A stretch of DNA of 64,000 nt from Eudorina sp. 2006-703-Eu-15 (Eukaryota > Chlorophyta > Chlorophyceae > Chlamydomonadales > Volvocaceae): contig BDSI01000109.1 of NCBI GenBank assembly GCA_003117195.1, positions 217,895 to 281,894 on the forward strand, written 5' to 3'. Positions 35,710 to 46,300 of the stretch are shown piece after piece (position 1 is the stretch's first letter; each line of letters starts with the position of its first letter). The translations under genes and the position numbers were made by a program. The notes under the pieces were generated by a model. It was given only the letters and a program-made list of their open reading frames with translations, was not told the origin of the DNA and ran no database searches.

Positions 35710-38700
35710 CTAGACATGCTCGGGTCCCGCCCTGACCCGTGGGTCACAGGGCACCAGTCCGCACGACGCACCCCCAGCGGCGGCGTCTCCGAAGCTTCGC
35801 AGCTCCATTACGGCTGGCACCTGTACGACTGGCACCTGTACGGCTGGTATCTGTACGGCTGGCACCTGAGGCGGTGCGGCCGGCGCCCCCACGAGCGGCA
35901 CGAGACTGTGAGCCGACCCTCCTGCAGCTGCGACGTAGATGTGCGCCGTTGGCTTCGTTGCGGCGCCTGTCGGCGCCACGGAGACCGGGGCCTTCCCATC
36001 TAGGCTGATGCCCGGCGGCTCAGCGGCGTACGGCCATGCCACTGCGGCCGCCATGACCTGATAGTCCGGAGGGACGGGTCCCACCGCAGCGTTGGGATCG
36101 GGCAGCGGCGGCGGCGGCGGCGGCACCGGTGTCGCCGCCGTCGCGGTGGCTGCCGTCACTGTTTTATCCGGCGACAAGTCCACGACGACGGCGGTGTTGG
36201 CGGCAGTGTTGGTGTTGGTGGCGGTGGCGGCGGCCTCCTCCAAGGTTTCGTTGCTGGCGGCCAACAAGACGACATTGCTCCTGCGGAGAAACAATAAAAA
36301 ACATTTATATTCATTACCATAGCATAATGATACATCAACAGACCCGGAAGTTGGCAACATGGAAACATGTACGGCACCTGTGGCCGAGTGGTTAAGGCGC
36401 CGCCCTGCTATGTATAGCGGTCAAGGCGGTGGGGTCTCCCCGCGTGCGTTCGAATCGCATCGGGTGCGCTTCACCCCGGGTAATCGGTTTTGATATGCGC
36501 ATGTATAATAGATTACCTATGGTGGTCCATTGTCTGCTATAATAGATTACCTATGGTGGTCCATTGTCTGCGACAAGAGTGGTGTGCAGCACACTACGAA
36601 ATGAGTGGCAACCCCCACCCACCCACCCACCCACCCGTGCACCACGATCTCCAAGTTGAGGTCCACCGGGAGGCACTCGTCGGCGGCGTCGGCGGCGCTG
36701 GCGGCCCCATCCGAGCTGCTGACCCGTGGGGCCCCTCCCGCGCCGCCTCCCGTCTCGCAGTCGGCCCCGCCTGCTCCTCCATCACCACCACCTCCACCAC
36801 CACCCCCTGCTCCACCTCCACCACCACCCCCTGCTCCACCTCCACCACCACCCCCTCCGCCCAGGCACAGTAGCGCCGCCAGGTCGCCGGAGGTCAGGTT
36901 GACCAGCCCCCGCGCGAACTCCCGCCCCGACGGCTCCAGCAGGGACACGCAGTCCTGCAGGCGTGACATGTGCATGTATGAGAGTGTTCGTACGCTTTGT
37001 CGTACATCGTACCACACGGTGTCGTACAGTACGGATACTCTACAGCGCCAGAAGGGCGATGGCGAGTATTGTAAACATCTGGCTGGTTGTGCGGGGGGCA
37101 GATCGGCTAGGGCTGATACATAGGGCGACTATTTCCTCTGACCTTGTAACGGTTAATTATAGGGAAGACACCGCCGATTTGTGGGGTTTCTCAGGGCCAT
37201 GATCACGGTACGGTTTCCGGGTTCACCGGGACCACCTTATCGGCAACAGCCAGGCGGAATCCCAGTGCGCTCTGATAGCATAGTAATTATCGCGCTGCGA
37301 GACGGTTCGTCTGTATCATACCCTGCACCCTACCGGAGTACCGGGGCGTAGTCGACAGAAAAATAAATGTATGATGACGGCAGTGCGTCGGATGTGTACC
37401 AACCAGCAGGGGCGGCTAATGAGGTCTGCTGTATGTACGGTACCGTTACCAGAGAAAGTTTTGTCGTTGCGCAGAAGGTTGCCGTACAGATTGCTCCAGA
37501 TACAGATTTCTCCAGGGGCCCTGTGCTGCTATGCAGCGTGCGATTCCGGCGCGGGCTTTACCCACTCCCCTACCTGCCCACCCACCGGTCTAAAAATAAC
37601 GCAAGTTATAACTTATAATTTATAGTGTTATAACTTACTCATAATCAATATTAATTTATGCTTATTAAATTATGATCTTATGAATGAAGGAATGTTACAG
37701 TGGACCATCAAAAGGAATTAATGATTATGTCTTACACTATCATTACGCATAACCCTGGCATGCGAAGGCGTGTGTTAAGGGGGCAGGCACGATGGGGGTC
37801 ATATCCGAGCCTACACCATACGCCGCCGCCACCTGGCCCACCCACCAGCCTACCTGCCACCGAGCCCACCCGCCTTGCTTTTGTGTTGCAGTGGACCCGC
37901 GGGTAATCGGTTACAGTCTACCGTACCGACCCGCCTTCCCACCCGCCTACCCACCCACCTACCCACCCGCCTACCCACCCGCACCCCCCTACCCACCCGC
38001 CTATCCCACCCGCCTTCCCACCCACCTTCCCACCCGCCTACCCACCCGCCTACCCGACCCGCCTTCCCACCCGCCTACCCACCCGCCTACCCACCCGCCT
38101 ACCCACTCGCCTACCCACCCGCCTACCCACCCGCCTACCCACCCGCCTACCGACCCGCCTTCCCACCCGCCTACCCACCCGCCTACCCACCCGCCTACCC
38201 ACTCGCCTACCCACCCGCCTACCCACCCGCCTACCCACCCGCCTACCCACCCACCTACCCACCCGCCTACCGTACCTGCATGTTAAAGTCGCCCAGCACC
38301 TGACGGATCCCCGCAGCCACCAGCGGGCGGTGACGGTCCCGAACCGCTCGAACAGCCGCCGCGGACAGCGTGATCTCGCCCCTGCATGTAACAGGGACAG
38401 GCGGGGAGAGGCGGGGAGAGGCGGGGAGAGGCGGGGATGGGCAAAAGGACGGTAGCCGCAGCGTTAGGTAGAGTGCCACGGTGGTGGCGACCCACCAGAA
38501 CAACACCCGCATTTACCGTTATTAATTACCTTATTGGCTAAGGAACCAATTAAAATTTTCACGGTGGACCCTGGAGCTCATGTGCTATTGCAATGTGCTG
38601 GTGGAAAAGACCCGACCGCGGCCTATACCAGGTACGGACAGGATCCAGCACCCACCTGACGGGTACGGACAGGATCCAGCACCCACCTGACGGGTACGGA

Positions 38701-41700
38701 CAGGATCCAGCACCCACCTGACGGGTACGGACAGGATCCAGCGCTTGCGGCCCTTGAGGCTGTGTGGCAGCGGGAAGAACTTTGTCCCCAGCCGCGCCTC
38801 GCCCTGCGGGGCACCGCGGGTCGCATACCCCTTGGGAAACCCTTCACCATGTGCTTACTGTACTACATCACTACAACGTCTTCAGTCCGGGGAAAGGAGC
38901 CGACCGGCCGACATCCGACGGGCAGGAGCAACGTGCAGGGTAGGGTAGCAACCCCTCAAGTGGCGAACAAAGCCTTACAGGGAATGCCGGAGCTCCTAAC
39001 GCCGCCAGGAGTGACAGAGCGCCCTGTAGTGGTGCTGGAGCGGGCTGAAGTGATCCGAGATCGGCAGCATCAGCTTGCAAGCGCTTTTCGTTGGGGCGGG
39101 TCACAACACGCACGGCCCCGCGCCGTGTTGACTCACATACGCGATCCGCAATATGTTCTCCGGCGCGTTGGAGTTGCATATGACCATGGTGCAGCCCGCC
39201 GCGGTGGCGATGCGGCCCGCAGTGAGCTTGGTGGCCATGCCGCCCGTGCCCCACTGCGTGCCGCGGGTCGAGGTGTCGGCGTTGAGCCGCGAGATGTCCT
39301 CCACCTCGTAGATGGGCGCCGCGGTGGGGTCGTCCTTGGGGTTGGCTGCGAGGGGAGGCAGCGAGGGGAAGCAGCGGAACCGGGCACACGTCCAAAACGA
39401 CAAAATGCGGAGCCATGCAATCGAAGCTATGCAAAGCCGCCAGCCTCCGGCCGTCCAGCCTTGACACGTCCGCCAGCCATCCAGCCATCCACCCGGGTTA
39501 GTTCCGGGTTGCTCCATTAGACCCAACCGCCCGCCCAACCGCAACCGCACCCATCCCTCCAAGCAACCACCCCACCCACCCAGTTCACGCACCCACCCCA
39601 CCCCACCCCACCCCACCCCACCCCACCCCACCCCACCCCACCCCACCCCACCCCACCCCACCCACCCCACCCACCCCACCCCACCCCACCCCACCCCACC
39701 CACCCCACCCCACCCCACCCCACCCCACCCCACCCCACCCCACCCACCCCACCCACCCCACCCCACCCCACCCACCCCACCCCACCCCACCCCACCCCAC
39801 CCCACCCCACCCCACCCCACCCCACCCCACCCCCCCACCCCACCCCACCCCACCCCACCCCACCCCACCCCACCCCACCCCACCCCACCCACCCCACCCC
39901 ACCCCACCCCACCCCACCCCACCCCACCCACCCCACCCCACCCCACCCCACCCCACCCCCCCCACCCCCCCCCCCCCCCCCCACCCCACCCCACCCCACC
40001 CCACCCCACCCCACCCCACCCCACCCCACCCCACCCCACCCCACCCCACCCCACCCCACCCCACCCCACCCCACCCCACCCCACCCACCCAGTTCACGCA
40101 CCCCACCCCGCCCCACCCCGCCCCACCCCACCCGCCCCGCCCCAGCCACCCACCCACCCGTGTAGAGGCAGTCCACGTCCGTGAGCAGGAACAGCCAGTC
40201 CGCCTGCACCAGCGCCGCCACCTGGGCGGACAGCGTGTCGTTGTCGCCGAAGCGCAGCCCCTGAACGGCCACCGCATCCTGAGGCCGCCAGCCAGTTGTG
40301 GGGTGTGAGAAGAGGAATGAAGGAAAACACATTGTGGCCTTGTCTCCATCGATTCATGTGAGGGCCACCTTGCCAGTTGCAAACCTCCATACCAACAGGT
40401 ACTAACCTACTAACACCTAGAGGTGCAGAAGCGGCATGATATGTAACCGTTACGTGATGTTCTTCGTTTATACCGGTTAGGAGCTTGGGATCCAGCATCC
40501 AGGTGGACCCCCGGCCGCCGTACCCAATTTACGGCAGTCCCAGCTGGATACGGTCACCATACAGGACATATTCATCCACATCAACCATTTTATAGCGTTT
40601 CGAATGTGTGGAGGGCAGTTTACAGTGCGGGGATCCGCGACTGTGGCGCGGCAAGATCCGCCGGGCAGGTCTGTACAGCAGTGCGAGCGGGCCAGCAGTG
40701 TGCGACCGTTTGTACTGACGTTCTCGTTGACAATGGGGATGACGCCGTACGCCAGGAGCTCGGTGAAGGTGGTGCGGGCGTTCAGGTACTGGCTGCGGTT
40801 GGCCAGGTTGTCCAGGGTGAGCAGCATCTGGGCGCAGGTCTGCGGCGGATAGGTTGATCGTCCAAAAGGATGAGGAAAGAGGGAAGGTTTTGCTGAGAGG
40901 TGGAGGAGAAGGTGAATGTCCGAGTACTGCAGACTACAAATGCCTTGGACGATCCGCAGCGGGGCCCGCGGTGACGCGCTGTGCGGCTGGAGGTGCGCAA
41001 ACGCATGTACGCCGTTGATCCCTTTTCGGGGTCCGCTGTAACGTTCATCCATCCATTGTTGCGCATCACAGTACCAGTGCCGGCAACCCAACTGAATGTT
41101 TGTTACCTTTCATCAAAACGTGTTGGCTGCTAGATGTGCGCAGCTTCCGTGGGAACGGACTGGAACCCAGCAGGACGTGCTGCGCACAGCACGCACAGCA
41201 GCACGCCAGGGCGCGGTGCGCGACTGGGCGAAACTCACCAGCCCAAGCGCGGCAAAAAAGTCTTCGTAATATTTGATGAGTTGTACTTGGCCGATTGCAG
41301 CCAGGGCGCGCTTCTTCAGCGGTTCGGGTCCCGGGAGAGAGAGACGCTGACTTCCAATGCCGACAGCGCCACTTGTGACGATAATCACATGGTGACCTGA
41401 AGGATAATATGAACGAACTACCATGTGAGAAATTGAAATTTAAAGCTATGCAATATTGCACTCGAAACAACTCGAAGGCCGTGGCTTGTGCGGAAACACT
41501 AGCTCTTACCGTCGGCGCGCAAATCCTTGACAACCTCGCAAAGCCTCGCCATTTTTGATAGGTTTACCGCCTGGCGTTCAGGGCGCATCAGGCTGGACGT
41601 CCCGACTTTGATGACCTTCAACGGAACGACAACCGAATGGCAGTTAGGGGCAGCTCTAGACGACCCGAGTATCCGGCACAAATCCGGTGTGCGGCGACAT

Positions 41701-41826
41701 CCCTGACAGCGAGGTGCTTACAAAGATGCAGGCGTCCGTTCCCAAGACTTCTTTGACATATCCTCTCGGCCTGGGTCCTTCGCTGCTGCCGGTCGAAGGC
41801 GCGCGCGGCAGCGACAACGCCGACAT
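35710..41826 (-). CDS. glutamate 5-kinase, downstream paralogue with extended C-terminus
   Basis: Ten exons (41826-41722, 41615-41510, 41396-41239, 40839-40720, 40278-40158, 39345-39137, 38803-38718, 38381-38276, 36954-36635, 36280-35710) join in phase to 633 residues. Glutamate 5-kinase phosphorylates glutamate in the first step of proline synthesis. Amino-acid kinase motifs are present: VIKVGTSSL (Lys38), [51 protein letters not shown] and [13 protein letters not shown] (Lys243). A C-terminal PUA domain follows ([15 protein letters not shown], then [19 protein letters not shown]). There is no glutamyl-phosphate reductase domain, so this is not plant-type bifunctional P5CS. Odd points: PUA residues conserved in the sister gene are changed, a Gly-rich run of about 50 residues replaces part of exon 9, and a 180-residue Ala/Pro/Val-rich tail follows [15 protein letters not shown]. 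Residues 1-35 could be a short targeting segment. Confidence 0.88.
36374..36468 (+). tRNA. tRNA-Ser (anticodon GCU) with a 13-base intron
   Basis: Class II tRNA. The acceptor stem GCACCTG (36374-36380) pairs with CGGGTGC (36461-36467), with discriminator G at 36468. The D arm is GCCGAGTGGTTAAGGC. The anticodon stem CCGCC/GGCGG encloses loop CTGCTA...A with anticodon GCT at 36407-36409. The intron is at 36411-36423, the canonical position one base after the anticodon. The loop CTGCTA can pair with TAGCGG in and around the intron, as in authentic pre-tRNAs. The long variable arm GGGG-TCT-CCCC is typical of serine tRNAs, and the T arm GTGCG-TTCGAAT-CGCAT is intact. It lies antisense within intron 9 of the glutamate 5-kinase gene. 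Confidence 0.93.
36504..36571 (+). repeat. 34-bp perfect direct repeat downstream of the tRNA
   Basis: Two abutting copies of a 34-base unit beginning tataatagattacctatggt lie at 36504-36537 and 36538-36571, 35 bases after the tRNA. Confidence 0.9.
37590..37690. other. AT-rich island inside a kinase intron
   Basis: About 100 bases almost free of G and C (for example cataatcaatattaattta) stand in intron 8 of a gene that is otherwise strongly GC-rich. No coding potential. Confidence 0.7.
37920..38272 (-). repeat. 12-bp CCTACCCACCCG array in kinase intron 8
   Basis: About 29 copies of cctacccacccg (sense strand of the gene: CGGGTGGGTAGG), with cttcccacccg and ctacccactcg variants. The array starts within 4 bases of the donor of exon 8 (38276-38381). 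Confidence 0.92.
38641..38739 (-). repeat. 31-bp tandem repeat carrying the exon 7 splice donor (downstream kinase)
   Basis: The 31-base unit is the last 22 coding bases of exon 7 plus the first 9 intron bases, so each unit contains GTCAG|GTGGGT. GGATCC marks the unit starts at 38641, 38672, 38703 and 38734. Three donors match the consensus; the most distal copy has diverged. Confidence 0.9.
39597..40133 (-). repeat. CCCCA pentanucleotide array in kinase intron 5
   Basis: About 535 bases of (ccccA)n with occasional CCCA units and a C-rich block at 39955-39982. On the transcribed gene's sense strand it reads (GGGGT)n. It lies in the intron between exons 5 and 6. Confidence 0.95.
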
Positions 41827-43323
41827 TGTTCCAGGCTGTCCCCGCACAGCCTAGTGATTATGATGATGCGCTCTACAAATTTATCCTGAGCACGTCGGTA
41901 AAACAATGCGTCGCGGTCGGAACCAATCAAAGGCAATTGAAACGTTTTCCGCTGTCGGTGGGGAGTGTGTAGTATACTTTGTCGCAAGTACATATTATAG
42001 AATACTGCATCGGTTTAATCACCGGATCGTTGCCGGAAGGTGGTCAGAAAGTACACGAGCTGTCGAGCGACTCTGCAGGACGGCCAAGTCGTTGCCCCGC
42101 CTGGACATGCAATGTAGTAAAGGTAAGTTAATGCATAGAAATAGTTATTTTTGTAATAGCTTCAAAGCAACACAGCACCGCACAACTCGGCATCGCCGCA
42201 TCGCGCAGTTGCCGCGTTGATTCTCGTGCTCGCATATCTCCAATGAACCGAATGGGTCTCCAAGCGGTGTCCGACCGGGCTCACTTTCGGAGGCCTTCTG
42301 CCACCTCGCCCGATACCAAGTGCTTCATCTCATCTCACCCGAAATCGAGTTTAAAACTCCACTCGGTATCAAGTCATCGCATGACTTGCAAACACCCTCA
42401 CGGCGTTTCCCAAGCGCATCCGCCGCGAGACGCCGCCACCGGCTCTCGGCAACAAAGAATCACTGTACCACTACCAGCTCCTACCCCTTCTATCAACCTA
42501 CCTACCCACAACCTACTCCCAAACCCGCCACGCGCCGCACCGTCGGTTTGGCCTCCAACGGCGCGCTAGCTTTTGGCATTATGGCTGTCCTACCTCCTCT
42601 ATTGTACGACCTGATCCGTCGTCACACCTCATGGAACACGCCCAGCACCGTACTCCTCCAGCACCTTCTCTATCGCGCCATGGCGTGATCCAATCTGTGG
42701 CGTGATCCAATGCATGGCGTGATCCAATCTGACCCCTGACCGCCGCCAACCGGATGCAACAAGCGCAGCTGGCCGACGACCCCCTCCCCGCCCTCCCCGC
42801 CCGTCAAAGAGTCAATGCACCCCCGCGCTGCGCCCCCCCCCTCTTCAAGGTATCGAAGCCAAAGCACAGTCTCGACTCTCGAGCAGGCAGTCAAGTCAAG
42901 TCATGTTCAGGCGGTGTTCAGCGCAGCAGGCCAACCCGCCACACCCCGCCACACATAAGTCGCCTGCAGTAAAACACGCACGCGTTCCCAACACATGCTG
43001 CCGCGCCCGGCTTCGCACCGCAGTACAGGGCAAACCACAGCACATACCTCCCCCCCGCTCCCACGTTCCACCCCACCACCACCACCACCACCACCACCAG
43101 TAGCCGTAACCCCCGCCCTCTTGGCTCGCGGCGCTGTCCCCCGAGCCAGCCTGGAGTTCCGCTCTCCTGCTGCGCTACTCCCATAGCAAGCACCGACCCA
43201 CGGGTCCCAAGCTGGTTGTTTGGGGTTTGTGATGGCTTCAAAGCACACCAAACCGCATCTAGGGTTCCCTCGTCAAGGCTGCTGCAGGGCTTGTGCTATT
43301 CCAACTTCCCCCGCCAGGATGCA
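41827..43323. other. spacer between the two glutamate 5-kinase genes
   Basis: It includes the promoter of the downstream kinase (a minus-strand TATAC-like element near 41970) and the 3' region of the upstream kinase. Small repeats seen are three ggcgtgatccaat copies near 42680-42730 and a CCA run near 43073-43101. No supported gene. Confidence 0.45.
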
Positions 43324-46300
43324 TCACTCGCACGGCGCCAGGTCTTGCAGCAGCACTGCGGCCTCCTCCGCCCTCAGGGCCGCCTCCTCCGCCCCCAATC
43401 CCGCCGCCCTGTCCCCTCGGGAGTCGCCGTTGGGTGTCGCCCCCGCCGTGTCCTCATCGCTCTCCATCTCGCTGGCTAGCAGCACCAGCTTCTCCCTGCA
43501 CAGCACAGCACAGCACAGCACAGCACAGCACAGCCCAGCCATAGCACCGCACAGCACAGCACAACGCATGAGGGAGAGGGAGCCTGCGTTGGGGAGCCAT
43601 TGGATCCCTTCCGAGCAGCCACCCGCCCTGGAGCGAGGAGACCTTGCCGACCTCGGCTGGCGGCACCCAGCGCACGCAGTGCAGAATGCAGCAAGCACAC
43701 GCAACAAACCTAGGGCGCCGCAAGCGCACACGGACATCTCCCCTCCACCCGCTCCCTCACACACACACACACACACAACCTTGAACCCCCCTCACTCCCT
43801 CTCCTCTTGTCCTCGTCTCCTTGTCCGCACCGCTACCTTGCCCGGTGCGCCATCCCCAAGCTTTCCTGAAGTACACCCACCCGGCCCCGGCCCCTCACCG
43901 CTCACCATCCCTACCCCCAGTCCCCCACCCGGCCCCCGGCCCCTTCACCGCTCACCCCTACCCCCAGTCCCCCACCCGGCCCCCGGCCCCTCACCGCTCT
44001 CACCTGTGCACCACCTCGTCCATGGTGGGGAACCCCAGCTGGTCCGCCATGGCCTTGCCCCGGCTGCTGCCCGCCACCGCCCGCACCTCGTCGCCCGAGA
44101 AGTTGACCAGCCCGCGACCCAGCTCCACTCCTGAGGCGTCGCACAGCGACACACAGTCCTACGAGGACACCGGGGGCGGAGGGCGGAGGGAGGGTATAGG
44201 AAATTGTTTTAGGCATCTTTATACTGCGCTGCTGCCAGAGCAAACCCACCGGGGGAGGGGGGCAGCAGGACAGCAGCAGCAGGACAGCAGCAGCAGGAGC
44301 AGCAACAACAGCGGGCGATAGGCAGTTAGTTGTGATTGTTTTTTTATTAAAACCGCGGCCAGCAGAGGTCGCCTTGTAGGGCCACAGGAGGCCGCAGAGG
44401 CCGGTCCGTACTACATCTCGCCTCCGGGGGGGCGGTATGAATGACTCATTCGCTGCCGCGCAGACGCACCCGGCTGCGCGCCCCAACGCACGAATGCCCC
44501 CCTCCCCTCTCTCCTCCCCACCCATCATCTCTCCTCCGTTTGCCTCCCCCCCTTCATCTCTGCCGTCACCGCTGCCGTTACATCTGCCCCTCCACCGCTA
44601 GAGGTTTCGAATACGTCCACCAGCTTCCTATATTCTCCCCTCCAACCGCTCCTTTCCCCCTCCACCTCACCTGCGAGTTGAAGTGGCCGTTCACCCGGGT
44701 GATCCCAGCAGCGAACAACGACTTGTGCTTGTCGCGGACGGCGTGGACCGCCCCCGCGTCCAGCCACAGTTGCCCCCTGCCAGCGGCCAGGAGAGCCATG
44801 AGGGGGGAAGCGGTCAGGCACGGGAGGGGCCCGTCAAGCACCCGGGGGCTAGCGCATTGCGCGTGGGCCGCCGCAACACGCCGTATGCGGATGTGCGGAC
44901 GCGGCGGATGCGCCATCTTCGCATGTGAAGAGGACTCTCGCGCACCCGTCGCACCAGAGTCCGCCCAAGCGACATGCCGTAGGCCCCCAGGCGCAGTCCC
45001 AACCTCGGTCCTCCCGAATCGTATGGTTCCCTTCTAGGGTCTAGCCTGCCATGAGTATGTGTACATGTTGTATCTCTGTACGCGATTATATGTGTGTCTG
45101 TGTGTAACCTGTCTGGGGATGTATAACCCCATACCTATGGGTACAACTACCCATACCGCCGTAGTACCGCCGTAGTACCGCGGGACGGGGACCCACACGC
45201 CGTAGACCCACCTGTGGGACCCGAACCAAACCCAGCGGACCCAGGCGGGCCCAGCCTCACTGAGTGCACCAGCACCCACCTGACGGGTACGGACAGGATC
45301 CAGCACCCTCCTGACGGGTACGGACAGGATCCAGCACCCCCCTGACGGGTACGGACAGGATCCAGCACCCACCTGACGGGTACGGACAGGATCCAGCACC
45401 CACCTGACGGGTACGGACAGGATCCAGCGCTTGCGGCCCTTGAGGCTGTGCGGCAGCGGGAAGAACTTGCTCCCCAGCCGCGGCTCGCCCTGCGACGATG
45501 CCACAACAGCACACCCATGTCCCATTGGTCCCATTGCAGTTTGGGTGCGGTTCTCAATCGCAGGTAACCAGAGGTCTCCGCGTGAGCGAAGGGAATAGTA
45601 AAAACCTATACGGTTCCCGCGTTCGGCCGGTGCAGCGGCCATTGTAGGTTGTCGTACGGCGGTACGATTGATCGACGATCGTGTCTGTTCAGTTCCTTAG
45701 GTCCCGGGGTCGCTGGTGGTGAGTATCTTCTAGTATCTTTTTCGAGTTCTTGTAGTCTGTATCGGACTCCGATGGGTCACGCTGCTGTACACACGACGCA
45801 CGGTCCCTGTGCAGCGCCATGATCTCGGAAAGTCGGCGGGCGATGTCCCTTGCTGGCCAGTGACGCCTCCCAGAGGTGCCCTTTAAAACCCCCACTCCAT
45901 GTTTGGATTCGTCGTTGTCCGTAGTTGTCAACATTCAATACGTATCCATCCCGCGCAGCAAGCCGTGCAGCGCCAACCCACTCCTAACAACTTGTTGCGG
46001 ACTGCGGGGGCGAGCCCCTCCGCGGACGTGAGGACGTGCTTGTCCGTCAAGAATCACCCTTTCCTTGACTGGCGCCTTAAAACCTCACACCATGTTGTCA
46101 ACGGGCACCACCTAAGACATCAACAGACATCCCTAGACCCCAGATTATTAAAAGGAACCACCACCGCAGGACCGCCACCCAAGACCCGCTGGTGGTATTA
46201 GGCGGTGCCACACCCTGCGCGCACCTTGACGATTTTCACGATGTTCTCCGGCGCGTTGGAGTTGCATATGACCATGGTGCAGCCCGCCGCGGTGGCGATG

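Noticed and set aside
39101..40332. Long Gly/Trp/Val minus-strand frames
   Set aside because: They run through the GGGGT array. Only the ends coincide with true kinase exons 5 and 6.
38641..45427. CRISPR-like array from the regular 31-bp repeats
   Set aside because: The repeats abut without spacers, lie in a eukaryotic gene and contain its splice donor.
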